Below, in pieces: positions 1 to 12,747 of a DNA stretch of 64,000 bases. The stretch comes from Orychophragmus violaceus (taxonomy: Eukaryota > Streptophyta > Magnoliopsida > Brassicales > Brassicaceae): assembly GCA_030180135.1 (NCBI GenBank), contig CM058229.1, positions 39,459,522 to 39,523,521 on the forward strand. The letters run 5' to 3'. Made by a program: the position numbers and the translations under genes. How positions within the stretch are numbered: position 1 is the first letter of the stretch; the number at the start of each line of letters is the position of its first letter. Below the pieces are notes generated by a model that ran no database searches, was not told where the DNA came from, and was given only the letters and a program-made list of their open reading frames with translations.

Positions 1-209
1 TCCCAAAAATTCTAAGGGTTACCGCTCTAACCAAAATTTTTGGCTCCAAGTCATTTTTTGCTCCCGCTTAATGAATTTTGGCATAGAATTTTGGCATAGC
101 TTTTTTAAAATGCTATAACAGAGTCTTCGAGTCAAGCATATCATCTTTTATAGCACTTGTGAAAATCGTGCTATCCTAAAGTGCTATCAATGCCACTTTT
201 TTTATAGTG
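1..209. mobile_element. terminal fragment of a CACTA-like DNA transposon (runs off left edge)
   Basis: The stretch ends in TTTATAGTG, close to the usual CACTA terminus read outward. It carries subterminal variants of GCTAT-A and TGCTATCAATGCCAC. The left part (phrases such as TTTTTGGCTCC and TTTTGGCATAG) resembles 56095-56200, and the terminal motifs resemble the CACTA end at 54303. I infer the right end of a related, non-autonomous element whose other end lies outside the window. No transposase is visible here. Confidence 0.35.
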
Positions 210-1640
210 AGGAATATTGATAAGGACATCAAGTCATATTCATCCAAAACGAAATGAATCATGATACATGGAGCCAAGAGAAGCTAACAAGATATGTGAG
301 CTTATGTTAGCTCAAATAGACACCAAAACAAAGCATTCCAGCTCAAAATACTCAAATTATCTAAAGCACACTACAAATAATAGTCATCCCAAAAGGATTC
401 AACATGAAGAAGATATTGAAGATACAATATGGCATACCTCCAATGGACCCGATGGAGATACCATCACTCATTGAAGCATTACAATTCAACCAGGATAAAC
501 CAAGCAACAAACTGACATGTTATGTAAAATTGATTAATCAGAGAACCATTGAAATGTGTAATTAGCTAAACTGGAGACCATGCAAATAAGTTACTCAGAT
601 TCTAAACCGGATGATTCTCACATTGCCTTATTTGGAACATCACAGCTTAGTTACTTGCAAAATGGACTTTGGCAAACAATTGATACACTAAACAATTCAT
701 AAGAGACACTAAACCATCCAGTAACATATTCTCATTCACCAGCAACTACATGATCATGAGGATCCTCTTGCTTATATATTTTCCATATACGAAAGGGTTC
801 ACACCTGGAGGAATTACTCATCAATAGCTAAAACTTCTTTTTGAGTTTTGGAGGTACTTTTAATGAATTTGGGCGATCTCTTTCACCATGGTTTACAGCT
901 AAAGCTACCAAGATTCAAGTATCATCACAACTTACCATTTTTGGCTCATTTGACCGTAAAGTTCTCAACAACTAATTTTATTTAATTCCTGCGGTTTCTT
1001 TCTTTATTCTATGTTATTAACAATTTATTAGAGCTCATATATAAGCTTCATTTTCTCCCTAACTACATTATCAAAAATTGATACACATAATTCGTTTCAC
1101 GTTTTCAAAGAGTATCTTTAAAGTTATCTTGTCTTTTGGATTCATTTGATTATGGATATATTTGAATTAGGTTTGTTTATGAGATTTAGACAATTCTAGT
1201 TCACCACAGATTGAGAGAGTCAATCACACTAATAGATTGGGAGAGTCAATCACATATTCACCACGGCTTCCACCTTTATTTCATCTTATGTACAATTATT
1301 GATCTTTTTGTCACTGATTGTCAAAAGTATTGAGGAGTAATTCATGTTCCTACATCATCTGGTATATAGAGCTTCAAAATATCATACTCTCAGGCTGTAT
1401 CAATTCAACCCTTACCTTTTGTGTCTATTATTTTGTTTCATTTTTCTCAAAACAAAACAAAAATTCATAAAATTGTTTATGTTCTTGTTTTGTTTGGGTT
1501 TTCATTTGTTCTTATTTTTCATGTTTTACAAAAAAACATCAAATGTCTGTTGAGTTTAAATCACACACCTTCATGATTTGATCATTCATACTTTGCTAGT
1601 ATTCATTTATTGTTTGTTTTCATTCACAAACCACACACAC

Positions 1641-1681
<41 letters not shown>

Positions 1682-2243
1682 GCATTCATCTGGTGTAACA
1701 TTTGAGTCCTTGTTACTGTATTTAAATATTTTATTTGCATTACATTTAGTAATTTGTTATCTAGTTTCTAAATCATTGACTCACGTTTGTTTTTTTAAAC
1801 AGAAAAATCAAAAGAAAAATTGTCCTAATTAATTGTCATTTTTGAAATTGTATTCATTTATAACATCTTTGGAATCTAGTATTTGTATTTGGTATTTTTT
1901 TCATATCCATTTATTTTGTTTGCATCAGTTTGTTTCCATTTATATAGTGTCATTTACATTCATCCGCTTATCATAATTTGATTTAATTATCGATTCTCTC
2001 TTGTCATTTGATTAGTTTCCATTCAGATCATGCTGAATTTTCGTTTACATTTAGAAATCTATCTTTTAGTTTTTTCAAACATAAACAATTACTAAGTATC
2101 CATTAAACACTTAATATTTTTTATTTCGTGACCAACTAAAGAAGCAACCGACAATAATGAAGTCTTCTTAGGATGAACCAGAGGCCCATGGATGATTACA
2201 TCCTTTCTCAAATTTATTGAAGACAAGGGAGTGATTGTGATCA
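210..2243. other. AT-rich intergenic DNA with old retroelement debris
   Basis: No gene is supported. 255-560 is a diverged copy of 18055-18380 (listed separately). 1344-1830 is T-rich with meaningless hydrophobic ORFs. An (AT)n microsatellite lies at about 1641-1676. The last ~90 bases read as part of a decayed open frame that continues at 4991, beyond the inserted solo LTR. Confidence 0.6.
255..560 (+). repeat. diverged direct repeat, copy 1 (copy 2 at 18055-18380)
   Basis: Both copies share, in the same order, a CATGATACATGG start, an AAGATATGTG block, TTAGCTCAAAT, a GAAGAAGATATTGAAGATACA block, a GATGGAGA-CATCACTCATTGAA block and an AACCAAGCAACAAAC block. Divergence is large and includes indels. 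The copies lie either side of the gypsy nest, so they are probably two copies of one old repeat or retroelement gag region. Function unknown. Confidence 0.6.
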
Positions 2244-2248
2244 GTATA

Positions 2249-4985
2249 TGTTTTTCCCAAAAATAAGGTCAACGGGCAGAAGAAAAGTCAACAGGGGTAA
2301 AATTGTAATTTTGCCAAAGTCCAGGGGCAAAATGGTAATTTTGCCAAAAGTTGAGACGGAAGCCGAGACAGGCCAAATATTCTTGTTTTTCAACATAAAG
2401 AACATTTAGAAGACCGGAAGTGGAAGAAACGGAGCTTAAATAGGTTTTTCGGACTGTCGGGAATGGAAACCGACTAAACCGAGAAAACTTCAAAAAAATC
2501 ATAACCGGAGCTACGGAACTCCAAATGAAGTGATTCAAGTTGCTAAATTCATCTAAAATCTGTGAGAATCAGATTTTTGAGGTTTGAAGATTTATGAGAG
2601 CCTTTCAATGGTTGACCTAAACCGGTTTAACTAAATCGGTCGATTAGAAGTTGGTTTGGTGGTTCAGTTGGTCAGTTGGTTTAACCGGAATGGCCAACGG
2701 TCAAGCGTGGTCAACCGGTAAACGCTGGTCAACGCCGCTGGTCAACGCGGTCAGCGCTGGTCAACGCCTGAAACCGAGCCGGTCAACGCTCGGTCAACGG
2801 CCGTTCAGTGATTCGGGAGTGTTCGGGATTCGTGTTCGTGTGTTCGGGAAGTTCGAGGTCTAGTCTGACGGTCCCGGGATTCATACCGTGTCAGATCCAT
2901 CATTCCGCGCCAATTCACTTTGAGTCGGCTCAATCCATAGAGTATATTAGATGCATATAGATCGGGAACCGAGACACCGTAGATCTAGGGTTTGATTCCT
3001 GTACTTGAATTTGATTAATTGATTGATAATTGAACGGTTTGATTAATTGTAAACTGGTTAGGGTTCGGAGATGCATATTAGGAATTTAGGGTTAATGTTT
3101 AAACCGTTGATTGCCATTAAGTTGCTAGAACATTGATTGATGCATTCATATAGACGTTGCATGGTTAGGACTGTATATGCATATATACGTATTAAGAACG
3201 ATATTGAATGAGACTATATACGGAAATTGAGACGACTTAAAATACAGAAGTAAACCTAAACAAACGTATAGAGTATGTAACGGGTTTGGGGTTCGGTTTA
3301 ATTATGAGTTAAGGGTTATGGGTTATTAAACGAATAAATTAAGTTAATTATGAGACGTCGGGAGTTTAGTAAGCTACTAAATCTAAACCGATGGATCGGG
3401 GAGTTATTAAAAGATACTTAGGAAATGATAAGTAAAAGAAGTGGTGTAATTGATGGGCAGTCTACAGGTTAGCAATCCGCTAATCCAAGGTAGCGGACGA
3501 GGATGAATTATGAGCCGTCTACGGGTTAGGAATCCTCTAATACCAGGTAGTGGACAAGAACGGATTAAAAGTTATTAGGAACCCTAATAGGCTTACTTGC
3601 GTGTTTGTTTATGTTATTTTGTGGTTGTTGTTATTGAGCTTTCTGTGCAGGCCTGTTAGATCATCTCGGTGTTGGGCCGAGCGGTCCTTGTGGATACTTA
3701 ACCCGGTCATGGGGACGGTTAAGTTCATAGCTGCTGACTCCGTATATCACCGAGTCCGAGTGGAGCTGTTGGCGTGTGTGTATTAGGCTTGCGGGATATT
3801 GTGTAGTAGTTGTTGATGTTATTGATTATTCTGATTGGTGATAGAGTCCCAGCGAGTCTGCGTGTTTACGTTTCTGCACTAGGACTCTAGGGTGTGTTAG
3901 ATCCCGCAAGTCTAGGTTTTTGAATTCGTTCCGGTACTTCTGACCCGATTGGATCCTGGGGTAGCTGCCTAATCGGATCGTGTGCCTTCGGGTGGTGATT
4001 CCGGTTATGGCATTAACCTATTGAGTGACGCCGGTAGGTGTGTGGTTCGTAGAATATGGGGTCATGTCCTAGGGCCGAATCACATGGAAACTTAGGTTAC
4101 CGTGGGGTAGCCCGAGTCACTGTGTATCGATGGACTGAGAGTAGTGTCCTAGGTTGTGAGACTTCGTGTTTACATCTGGGAGTCGAGGGTTAGTTACCAG
4201 GTCGGTGACTGTGTAAACCCGTGGAAGTTACCGAAATCGTAAAGGGGCCTGTGTGTGTGCATGTTTTCGTGTAGCACGATAGATAGATTGAGTTCCAATC
4301 GAGAGCATGTGCCGCAGTGCTCCCGATTTCCTTAATCGCTTCTCTTTCTTTTGGCAAGTGCTTGTGTGTTATGGGTTTATCACGCCATTGTAGTACGTGA
4401 TCGACCGTTATCCTTGTTGTTTGTTATTTTGGGGTTTTGGGCGGGAAGTTGTAGATATTAGATAGAATAGAAGCCGTAGTGGGGAGCCGTCTCGCTGGGT
4501 GATCTTAGATCGCTCATTAGACTCTTTTTGTGGTTTTAAGGTTTAGCAGCGACGGACGCGGGAGGTCCTCGGTGTAGTTTCAGGATCGCTTGTGGCGGGG
4601 TTTTGATTCAATGATTTTGGTGTTTTATCGGTTTGGCTTTGGCGCCATTTTGTATTGTGATTTGAATGTTGTATTTGATGGAGAAATTGTTTTATAAACG
4701 TTTATTTACTCAGTAATGAACATGCTTCCCTGATATATTGGTTAGTCCGAACCGACACAACTCACGGAAACAGTACTGGTTGTGAAGCTTTGTACTGTGG
4801 AAGTGAGGATAGCGGGGTCAAGGATGGGTCAGTGCGAGCTTTTGTCTCAAACAAATCTGTCTCTGACTTCGTCTTGTGACGAACTTTTCCCGTTTGACTT
4901 GCTCGGGCTCGACTTGGTCATGTTCTTGTATGATTATTGACCGGTCAGCTCGTCGGTCAGCGGATAATGGGAAAGGGGCGTTACA
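2249..4985. mobile_element. solo LTR of a long-LTR Ty3/gypsy element
   Basis: The 2,737-bp segment starts TGTTTTTCCC and ends GGGGCGTTACA. It is flanked by a perfect 5-bp duplication GTATA (2244-2248 and 4986-4990). No gag-pol is visible inside and no primer-binding site follows either end, so a solo LTR left by LTR-LTR recombination fits best. It is GC-richer than its surroundings and has a run of GGTCAACG-type units at about 2690-2800. Joining the flanks at the duplication keeps one reading frame running from before 2244 to 5091, as expected for an insertion into an older coding relic. The lineage is not assigned. Confidence 0.65.
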
Positions 4986-4990
4986 GTATA

Positions 4991-5821
4991 TAAGCATCAA
5001 TTTTGAATATGATAAAGAGTTGTGGACTGAAGAAGACTACGCTAATTTTGAAAGTAAAGAAAAGTTATATAAGGAGGAAATGAAGCCATAACCACAAAAT
5101 TGCTATTCAATCAATATGAATTATTCCAGTAAATTGTGGTATGAAGATGAAACACCAAATGAATATTCATAGTCACACTTAAACTTGGACCATAGGGAAA
5201 CAACATAGTAGCATAATTACCACAAATATCTTCCACAACGAAAAGAAAGGCCTCACCACACCTTGGTATCCAACTGCGCCCAAGTTACATTACTAACCGG
5301 ATCAATAAAGGAAAGTCACAAGAGAGGTGTTCAGAAACCAACTCCCTAGCTTTTCCAGGTTATAACAAGGATCCTGAAGAATATATCCAGTGATAGACCC
5401 ACATGAAGCAATGATTAAAATCCCACAACATTCCTAAGGAAAAGAAGCTATTATACGCATTTGAGAGCACTCACATGAGAGGCTTACAAATGGTAACTAA
5501 AAGAATGTACTTCTGATTTCTACAACAAGCCAGTACTAGATTAGGGAGACCTTAAGGAACATATGTATATTAATTTTGAAAAGAAGCAACAGACACGCAA
5601 AAACCTCACTTCAAAGCCCCAATTCCAAGTAACATCAAAAGAATGATGGTTTCACCAAAATGCAGTCTATTTCCAAACATAAGAATGCTTGTTGATCTCA
5701 AGAAAGTGTTCACAAGCAAGTTAAGAATACTACCGGATTACAGAGGTTCAACAAAGGCTAACTTCCACACTCTTGTCTAAGCCACCAAGCATCCAAGAGT
5801 ACTAACGAAGGATAAAAAAGA
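4991..5821 (+). pseudogene. remnant of an older retroelement coding region
   Basis: From 4991 an open frame reads ISINFEYDKELWTEEDYAN and stops near 5090. Weaker phrases of similar character (KLWYEDETPNEYS) follow. The sequence is acidic and lysine-rich and I cannot place it in a named family. It continues the frame interrupted by the solo LTR at 2249-4985, and it is cut off on the right by the gypsy element at 5827. The remainder to 5821 shows stops in all frames. Confidence 0.35.
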
Positions 5822-5826
5822 CGATA

Positions 5827-7728
5827 TGTAACTCCCATGTTCCATTTTAAGGTCAACATTTGACCAACAATCAAACAAGAACATGAAAAATGATATTCTT
5901 TAATCATGTTTAGGTTCGTTACATTTTTACCGTGTTTTGAATGACGAAATATATGAATTATATGGGTCATGGCAATATTGTCCTTCCCTCGGAACACCTA
6001 TCTCGTAACCATAAAGGTTTACATATAGTACTACCATGAATCTTTCGTGTAAACACAAAGTAATACAAATAAGACACTAGTCTCTTTTATTCGATATGCG
6101 GTGACTCGAGCTAACTCTTTTTCATGATAGACAAAACTTCCATCGTGTTCAGCCCTAGGAAATGATCCCATATGACCGAGCCTCGACACCTACTATCGCC
6201 AGCCACATAGGTTAACACCCTCCAGGACCTGACACGAGGATATGTGAAGTGATCGGGCTCTCCCCAAGGATCCATCAGATATGACAGTCGATATGCCCAT
6301 TACATGTTACCATGATACTAACATGTCATACAATCATCCATTATTAATATCATGTTTCTTTTTCTATATATCTCAATTTTATTTTATCACTTACACTTAT
6401 GACCATTCAACCTCAATCTCATAATCACTTATTTAATTTATGGATTTTATAATAACTTGCTAATTAATCATTTCAAGAGCGTGAAACAAACAATAACTTA
6501 ACCTAATATCAAACAAGTAATCAATCATACCAAAAATATAAACAAACTGAAACTAGTTATAACCTATTTCCTTATGTCTCAAGTCTATAACCTAGTGTCA
6601 GTCGTTAGAAAAATATTAATAAAAACTAACCCCAACTCACAGTTTATCTTGTCGCAGTTGACCCCAGTGACTCCGTTGATTTAGCCTTGATTTTTATTTG
6701 AAATATATCTCTGGATGCTAACTCAAATGCCATAATAAACCCTAACTTGAACGTCTAACTAATAAACCATGATCTTACTTTTATTAAAGAGAAAGTAGAT
6801 ATTTAAGACGAGTGTTAGAAATCTCCGTTAAGAAGTATTCCAACGCTCCTCCGGTATCTCTCCTTCTCTTTTCTCTCTCATTTTATTTCTCTCTTCCCTC
6901 CTCTTTTGAGTTTCTTTTTATTTCTCCTTCACTTATCTCCCTCTCTCCCTTCTCTATTTGTTCACGTTTTGTTTTGCGAATATGGTAAAAAATTTAACCT
7001 TTATTTATCGTGAAACAAGAGACTTAGACGAAACCATGTGTAACTCTCCTCCCCCATTCTTCCTCCACGTTTCTTCTTCCATGGATGGGGAAGTTCAATG
7101 CACAATGGCTTCATTCCTAGCTTCCTTCACATGACCATATCACATGCTTACCCCTCTCTCATTTGGACATCTCATCTTCCTAGATTCAATGCATAAAGTT
7201 GTTTCTTCTCCTAATTGATCACGTGAGGAAACCATTGAGTATGAGATTTATTGAATCCTTTTTCTCTTTCTCTCTTCTAGCCACGTTAGTCTCTTCTACC
7301 ACCTAGAGTGCAAGAATTCAATCTTTAACCAATAATATACAGCCACTTATAGTTCCATAGGAGGATACACTAATTTTTATTTGAGAACAAAATCAAACCC
7401 TTGCTTAATTATCTAATTAAACCATTGATTTTTTTCTTCTAATTTACCATTTAATCATGAAATGGAATTTTTTATTCTTTTATGTCCACTATTCCATTAT
7501 ATTGTATAGAATTCATGGTCAAAATGTCCTCTAGTTCCAATAACGTGTATATATTCCCGATTTCCATGATTAGCTTCGTATTTTTTCTCGAAAAATTATA
7601 ATTTTGAAAATGAATGACAAATAGTAATAAATTTTCAAAATGAACTTTAGAATAATGATTATAAAGAATTTGACATAGAATATTATTTTAAAATAATATT
7701 TTATTTTCTCTTGAGAAAGGGTATTATA
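5827..7728 (-). repeat. 3' LTR of the gypsy element
   Basis: On the plus strand it opens TGTAACTCCCATGTTCC and closes GGGTATTATA, where the partner LTR closes GGGGTATTACA, so the terminal dinucleotide is mutated here. It aligns along its length with 12748-16128, for example the block around AATCAAACAAG and the closing TTGACATAGAATA region. It lacks the 994-bp Helitron of its partner and therefore preserves the empty site near 6350. Confidence 0.85.
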
Positions 7729-7739
7729 TCCTCCCCCTA
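7729..7739 (-). other. polypurine tract of the gypsy element
   Basis: On the minus strand TAGGGGGAGGA abuts the first base of the 3' LTR. This is the expected position and composition for the plus-strand primer of reverse transcription, and it confirms the minus orientation. Confidence 0.75.
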
Positions 7740-7868
7740 ATAGAATTTGTCCTCGAATTCTCTAAGGTTCTAGAGAATCCCTTTTTTCTACTATTTCATA
7801 TCAAGGAAGAATTCTGGATACGAATCTCAAAATCTTGACTCATCTTCCCAGGTTCCTATCTCACGATT

Positions 7869-9138
7869 CTATTTCCCCAGAAAGCTTGGACTTGGAGAAT
7901 TCAGTTCTTTAATTTTCAGATATGCCTTGCCTGATTCGAATGATCCCCTTAGTGTAAGTGACTGCATAATTTTCTCAGTTTCAACATTTTTTGGATCTCG
8001 AACGAAGTTTCGTAGAATTGATACATGGAACACTATATGTATATGCATGTCCGGTGGTAGATCCGACCTATACGCCACTCCTCAAACTTTGATAATCACT
8101 TGATATAGTCCAATATAGCAAAATGCTAATTTCCTAACTTTTCCCAAGCGCTCTCCTCTCCTATGTAATGAAACCCTAAAATATACCTAATCTTCGACTT
8201 CAAAGCTAACTTCTCATATTGCTTGATATGCATACTTATTTTGCCTTTCTTGATCCTTCTTCATGTTAGCTTGAATCAGTCGCAATTTTCTTGTAGTATC
8301 ATCAATGGTTCTAGGTCCAACCCCCCCCCCCCAATTTTGGTCCCAACACAGCGGAAATCTACATGGTCGCCCATATAAAGTTGCAAGAATTGTAATTGAT
8401 ATTGTAGAAAAACTCTGTTAGTGGTAAGTGGTTCTCCCAATTTCCATCCCAATCGAGTGCACACATCCTCAAGATATATTCGATGGTTCGAGTGGTCCTT
8501 TTGGTTTTGGCCATCTGTTTTTGAATAGTATGCAATACTAACGTGTAATTCCCCAATGCTGCTAGCACTGGTATCCAAAAGGTGGAAGTAGACCATGGGT
8601 ATCGGTCCGATACAATATCTGTTAGAACTCCATGTAGGTGAATAATTTGATCGATGAACAGTTCATCCAAAACCTCAATTTTATTTGTATTCGTTACTCA
8701 GATAAGTGAGCTAATTTTTTTAAATGATCAACAATTACCCATATTGCATTGTTTCCTCTTCATTTTTCCGCATGCATCCATGTGATAAAATCCTTTGATA
8801 TTGAATCTCATTTTTATTGTGGAATAAGTAAGTTTTGCAGTAAGCCACCTTGTACTTTGATGATCCACCTGGATCTGCTGGAAAGTTATATAATTGTGCT
8901 ACCCATCGAGCTACATATCTCTTCATTTTTGGCCAATGGTAGTATCTTCTCACATCTTTATACATCTTTGAACTTCCGGGGTGAATGTTGAGCAATGAAT
9001 GGTACGTTGTCTCCAAGAAATTAGCCTACAATCCTTGAAACTTTGGCACCATAATCCTCCCCTTGAGTAGTAATGTACCTTCTCTGGGTAGAAAATATCC
9101 GCTAGGGTTTGGTCCATCTCGAATTCTAACTTATTCAA
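7869..9138 (-). pseudogene. gypsy integrase and C-terminal tail, frameshifted
   Basis: Read right to left, fragments show the integrase order. First is the N-terminal zinc-finger region leading into YYHWPKMKRYVARWVAQ (about 8880-8960). Next are core fragments around YPWSTSTFW and DGQNQKDHSNHRI (about 8450-8620). Last is the typical C-terminal AYRSDLPPDMHIHIVFHVS block (about 8000-8075). At least two frameshifts and several stops break it. In an active element this enzyme inserts the cDNA copy into the genome. The HHCC and DDE residues cannot all be placed in one frame, so it is inactive. Confidence 0.75.
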
Positions 9139-9416
9139 TGATTTTATGGATTTTCACATCTTTGTGCTGCTCTTCTCGGATTCTCATAACTAATTCTTCT
9201 TGACTTATAGCTAGTAAACCTAACGGTTTTATTGCTTCTTCTTCAATAGCAGAAAACCATCTTGAGTTCTTCATATAAGGATTCTAGTTTTTTTCAACAC
9301 TCGACTCAATTTTTCGTCGGCTTGGTGTGTTTGCTATCACGTTAGACTTTCATGGATGATACTTGATCATTAGATCATAATCCTCAACGAATTCCATCCA
9401 TCATAGCTGTCGTAGA

Positions 9417-9707
9417 TTAAGCTCTGGTTGCGTGAATAAGTATTTCAGACTTTGATGGTCCGTAAATACTTCCATGCTCTCCCCCACTGATATAAGATCT
9501 CCAAATCCGCAACGCGAACAAGACTGCAGCCATTTCTAAGTCATGTGTTTGATAATTATCATTATTCTTCCTTAACTGACGAGAAGCATAAGTGATGATT
9601 ATATCTTTTCGCATTATAACACACCCTAACATGACTCGCGATGCATCAATATACACTGTAAACGGTTTTCTGGATTTTGGAAATGCCAACATTGGTGTTG
9701 TAGTCAA
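9417..9707 (-). pseudogene. gypsy RNase H domain
   Basis: The frame contains FTVYIDASRVMLGCVIMRKD followed by ITYASRQLRKNNDNYQTHDLEMAAV, which is the hallmark Ty3/gypsy RNase H block (D-A-S, Y-A-S-R-Q-L, H-D-L-E). The domain removes RNA from the RNA-DNA hybrid during reverse transcription. It sits where expected, between RT (to the right) and integrase (to the left). Frame breaks occur on both sides. Confidence 0.8.
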
Positions 9708-9799
9708 AGATGTCTTGATTTTACAAAAGGCGTCTTATGCTTCCTTATTACTAATAAAGGGAACTCCTTTCCCTGTCAGACTGTCAAAGGTTTCGCAAT

Positions 9800-10478
9800 A
9801 GTTGAAAATCCTCGAACAAATTTTCGATAGTATCTCCTCATTCCAAGAAAACTTCAAACTTCCGTTAACGTAGTTGATTGAGGCCATTCTTGGATTAATT
9901 CAATTTTCTCAAGGTCTGTCGACACTCCTTGATCAGAGATACAATAACCATGGAACCCGATTTCTTTTTTTCATTCAAAACAAGCATTGTTGAACTTCGC
10001 AAATAATTTCAATCTCCAAGCATTGATGAATCTCTCGAGAACCATCTTCAATTGTTCTTTATGTTCTTCCTCGGTTTTCAAGTAAATCAGAATATCATCG
10101 ATAAATATGATAAAAAAAAACTTATCGAGATAGTCGTGGTATACCTCATGAATGCTGTCAGTGCGTTGTTAAGCCCAAAAGGTATTGCCACGAACATGAA
10201 TTGTCCATATCTTGTTCGGAAGGCTGTCTTTATAATGTCTCCTTCAGCAATAGGAATTTGATGAAATCATGATGCCATATATATTTTTGAAAACCAGCGT
10301 TCTCCCCTAAGCTGATCCAAAAATTTATCGATCCTAGGCAACAAATATCTTTGATGGTGATGTTGTTGATTCCTCGATAATCGATGCACAACCTCATTTC
10401 CCTTCTTTCTTCTTTATAAATAACACTGAAGCTCCCCACGATGACGAACTTGGTCGAATGAAGCCTTTCTCGATCCAA
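9800..10478 (-). pseudogene. gypsy reverse transcriptase domain
   Basis: The fragment MRLCIDYRGINNITIKD (about 10350-10400) is the conserved RT start. The catalytic box reads FIDDILIY at 10082-10105 on the minus strand, so the two active-site aspartates are retained. Frameshifts separate the N-terminal and palm parts. The domain is flanked by RNase H at lower and protease at higher coordinates, as in the family. Confidence 0.8.
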
Positions 10479-11029
10479 TCGTCAAGATGTTTCTTAAGTT
10501 CCGCCAATTCTGCTGGTCTCATTCGATATGGAGATTTTATAATAGGTTCCGCTTCAGGTTAGAAATTAATAGTAAAAGGATTACTCTTAGGTGGAGATAA
10601 TTCTTTTAACACCGCGAGCACATCTTCGAACTCCCAAACTACCGCAATATCTTCAATCTTTACTACTCCTTGGTGGGTCCTTCACTAGAGATTATTGTAA
10701 CTAAGTACTCTTTTCCTTATTTTATCAAATCCTGAACTCGAAGAGCTGCTACCAATTATACAATTTTATTAGGGTTAATCCCTTAGTAAACTAAGTTAGT
10801 ATTTCCACTTTCCTTTTAAGTGATTCTGCCTCGCCCGCAATCTAATTGGGCCCAATAACCGGATAACCATTCCATTCCTATAATTACTTCGTATCGTGCC
10901 AAAGGCATGACTAACAAGTCTGCCAAGAAATTCCCCGCTTATATTACTATTGGTTTGTTTCGAATACACTTCTCTACTTGAAGGGTTTGGAATTCAGGGG
11001 CAACACAATGACATTAGTTTTCTCCATTT

Positions 11030-11130
11030 TATAAATCCCTAGAGATCCAGCGGCTACTTCAGGGATCACAAAACTATGTGTGACTTTCGAATCAAACAAT
11101 ACATGTGTGGAACGAGCCGCGACATATAAT
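11030..11130 (-). pseudogene. gypsy aspartic protease fragment with altered active site
   Basis: The minus strand reads AARSTHVLFDSKVTHSFVIP. The family motif is LFDSGATHSF. Here the D-S-G triplet (11085-11093) has become D-S-K, which should abolish catalysis. The protease normally cuts the Gag-Pol polyprotein. The fragment lies between gag and RT in the correct order. Confidence 0.75.
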
Positions 11131-11394
11131 GTTCCTGTCATATCAAATTAAATTATCTTTTATTATTACTTTAGTCTTTATTTATTTATTCATATATTAT
11201 CTAAAACAATGCTATATAATTAAGTAACAAAAATATTAGAGATAGAGCTTTTGCATGCACATACATGTGACATGACCATGTACTTGGTGTGGGGGTTTCA
11301 GACATATCTAACTTTAAGGCATATATCCCGCCATCTATGACTTGAAGCTTTGGAGTTGGTTCAATTGATGGACGATCTAGCGGGGGCTAGATGG

Positions 11395-12571
11395 CTAGTG
11401 GGTCAGCTGGGATCGGTCATGTACATGGATGAACGAAATGAAATTTTTGACCTCATCGAAAACAGTTAGAGCCAAATGATACATGTTGTTTGGAGTTCCT
11501 TGGAAAATTTCTTGATATGTGCCCTCGCTATACACATGATAAACATACTGCAAATCCCATTGGTGTGTCATACGATCCTTGGGTTCTCTTTCCTTTGTCA
11601 TTATGGAAATGATGGTTTTGTCCTAAATTTTGACCTTGATAGTTTGACGGCCACCCTCCTAGGTTTGGTATAAAATTCCCTTGTGCTGCTCTTTCCGCTT
11701 CTAACCTGATTTCCAAACTTACAGCTTTCTCCAGTAATTATGTGAGCCTTGTAGAGTTGCCTTTAACGAGTCTGCTCTCTAACTCGGGTGCCAAACAGAA
11801 AATTAGTTATTATAGCATCTTCATCTCCATTTTTGTTTCGAACATAGCATTTTAACCACATGAACTCTTAATCATACTCACAGACCGTTATATTCCCTTG
11901 ATCGAGATTGGTGAATTGTTGTTGTATCCGCCACTTAAATTCTAGAGTAAAGTATTTGCGCTAGAACTCATTTTTGAAGGCGAACCACGTGTTTACCAAC
12001 TGTCCTACTTGAGGTTATTTGATTTCCCACCAATATGCCGCATCCCGATCCAAATAGTAGGTTCTGACATTCAACTTGTAGTCTTTTGGGAATCTTGTGG
12101 CTTTGAAGTTCTTTTCTATCATCCTTATCCATCAATATGCTACCAGAGGATCCATCCCTCCAGAAAAGTGTGTAGTTTCAATGTTCTTCATAGAAGAGAT
12201 TAGTGACAAGAATGGAAGATGGTCTGATGCTTCGGGTGTCACATGTGGTGATTGCAGAGCTTGAGTCATTACTTCATGAAGTAGTTTGAAGGTGATCTTT
12301 GCCTCCAGGTTTACTTGGTGTCCTCCAAAAGCATTGCGATCATTCTCTTGCATTTCTTCGGAACAATTGTTTCTGCAATCCTTGTATATTGTAACTGATA
12401 TCCTTGACAACATTTTGGGCAGATTTGGAGCTTACACTTCCTGATTTCCTTTGATGGCATCCTGGTTCGAGTTTTCAGGTAACTTGGCATTCTCTGTTGG
12501 TGCCACATATCCCAACCCTCTGCATTCTGAAATCCGATCCGACCCCACAGCCAAGCCATGTCCCCCTCCAC
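11395..12571 (-). pseudogene. gypsy gag region, broken
   Basis: Several overlapping minus-strand frames, none complete, fill the position between the primer-binding site and protease. They include a glutamine/asparagine-rich tract around 11560-11700 (AERAAQGNFIPNLGG, QGQNLGQNHHFHND), as seen near the C-terminus of gypsy Gag. A clear CCHC zinc knuckle was not found. Assignment rests mainly on position within the element. Confidence 0.55.
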
Positions 12572-12728
12572 TACTTACTGCTCCTCCTTCCATATGAAAC
12601 ATGAACACGTAATATCTAAGTTCTAACTAAAGAAGGACATAGATGTTTTACCAAAGTGTCTCTTTTGCGACTTATTTCTTGACTCGATAAATCCAAAAAT
12701 ACATGTGGTAATGAACATGAACGAAACC

Positions 12729-12742
12729 ATGTTCTGATACCA
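12729..12742 (-). other. primer-binding site for initiator methionine tRNA
   Basis: On the minus strand TGGTATCAGAACAT lies five bases inside the 5' LTR. This matches the plant initiator tRNA-Met primer site (TGGTATCAGAGC) with one difference. It fixes the element's orientation and the LTR boundary at 12748. Confidence 0.85.
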
Positions 12743-12747
12743 CCACT

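Noticed and set aside
1344..1830. Hydrophobic ORFs resembling small membrane proteins
   Set aside because: They come from T-rich low-complexity DNA and an (AT)n run; no start context, conservation or gene structure.
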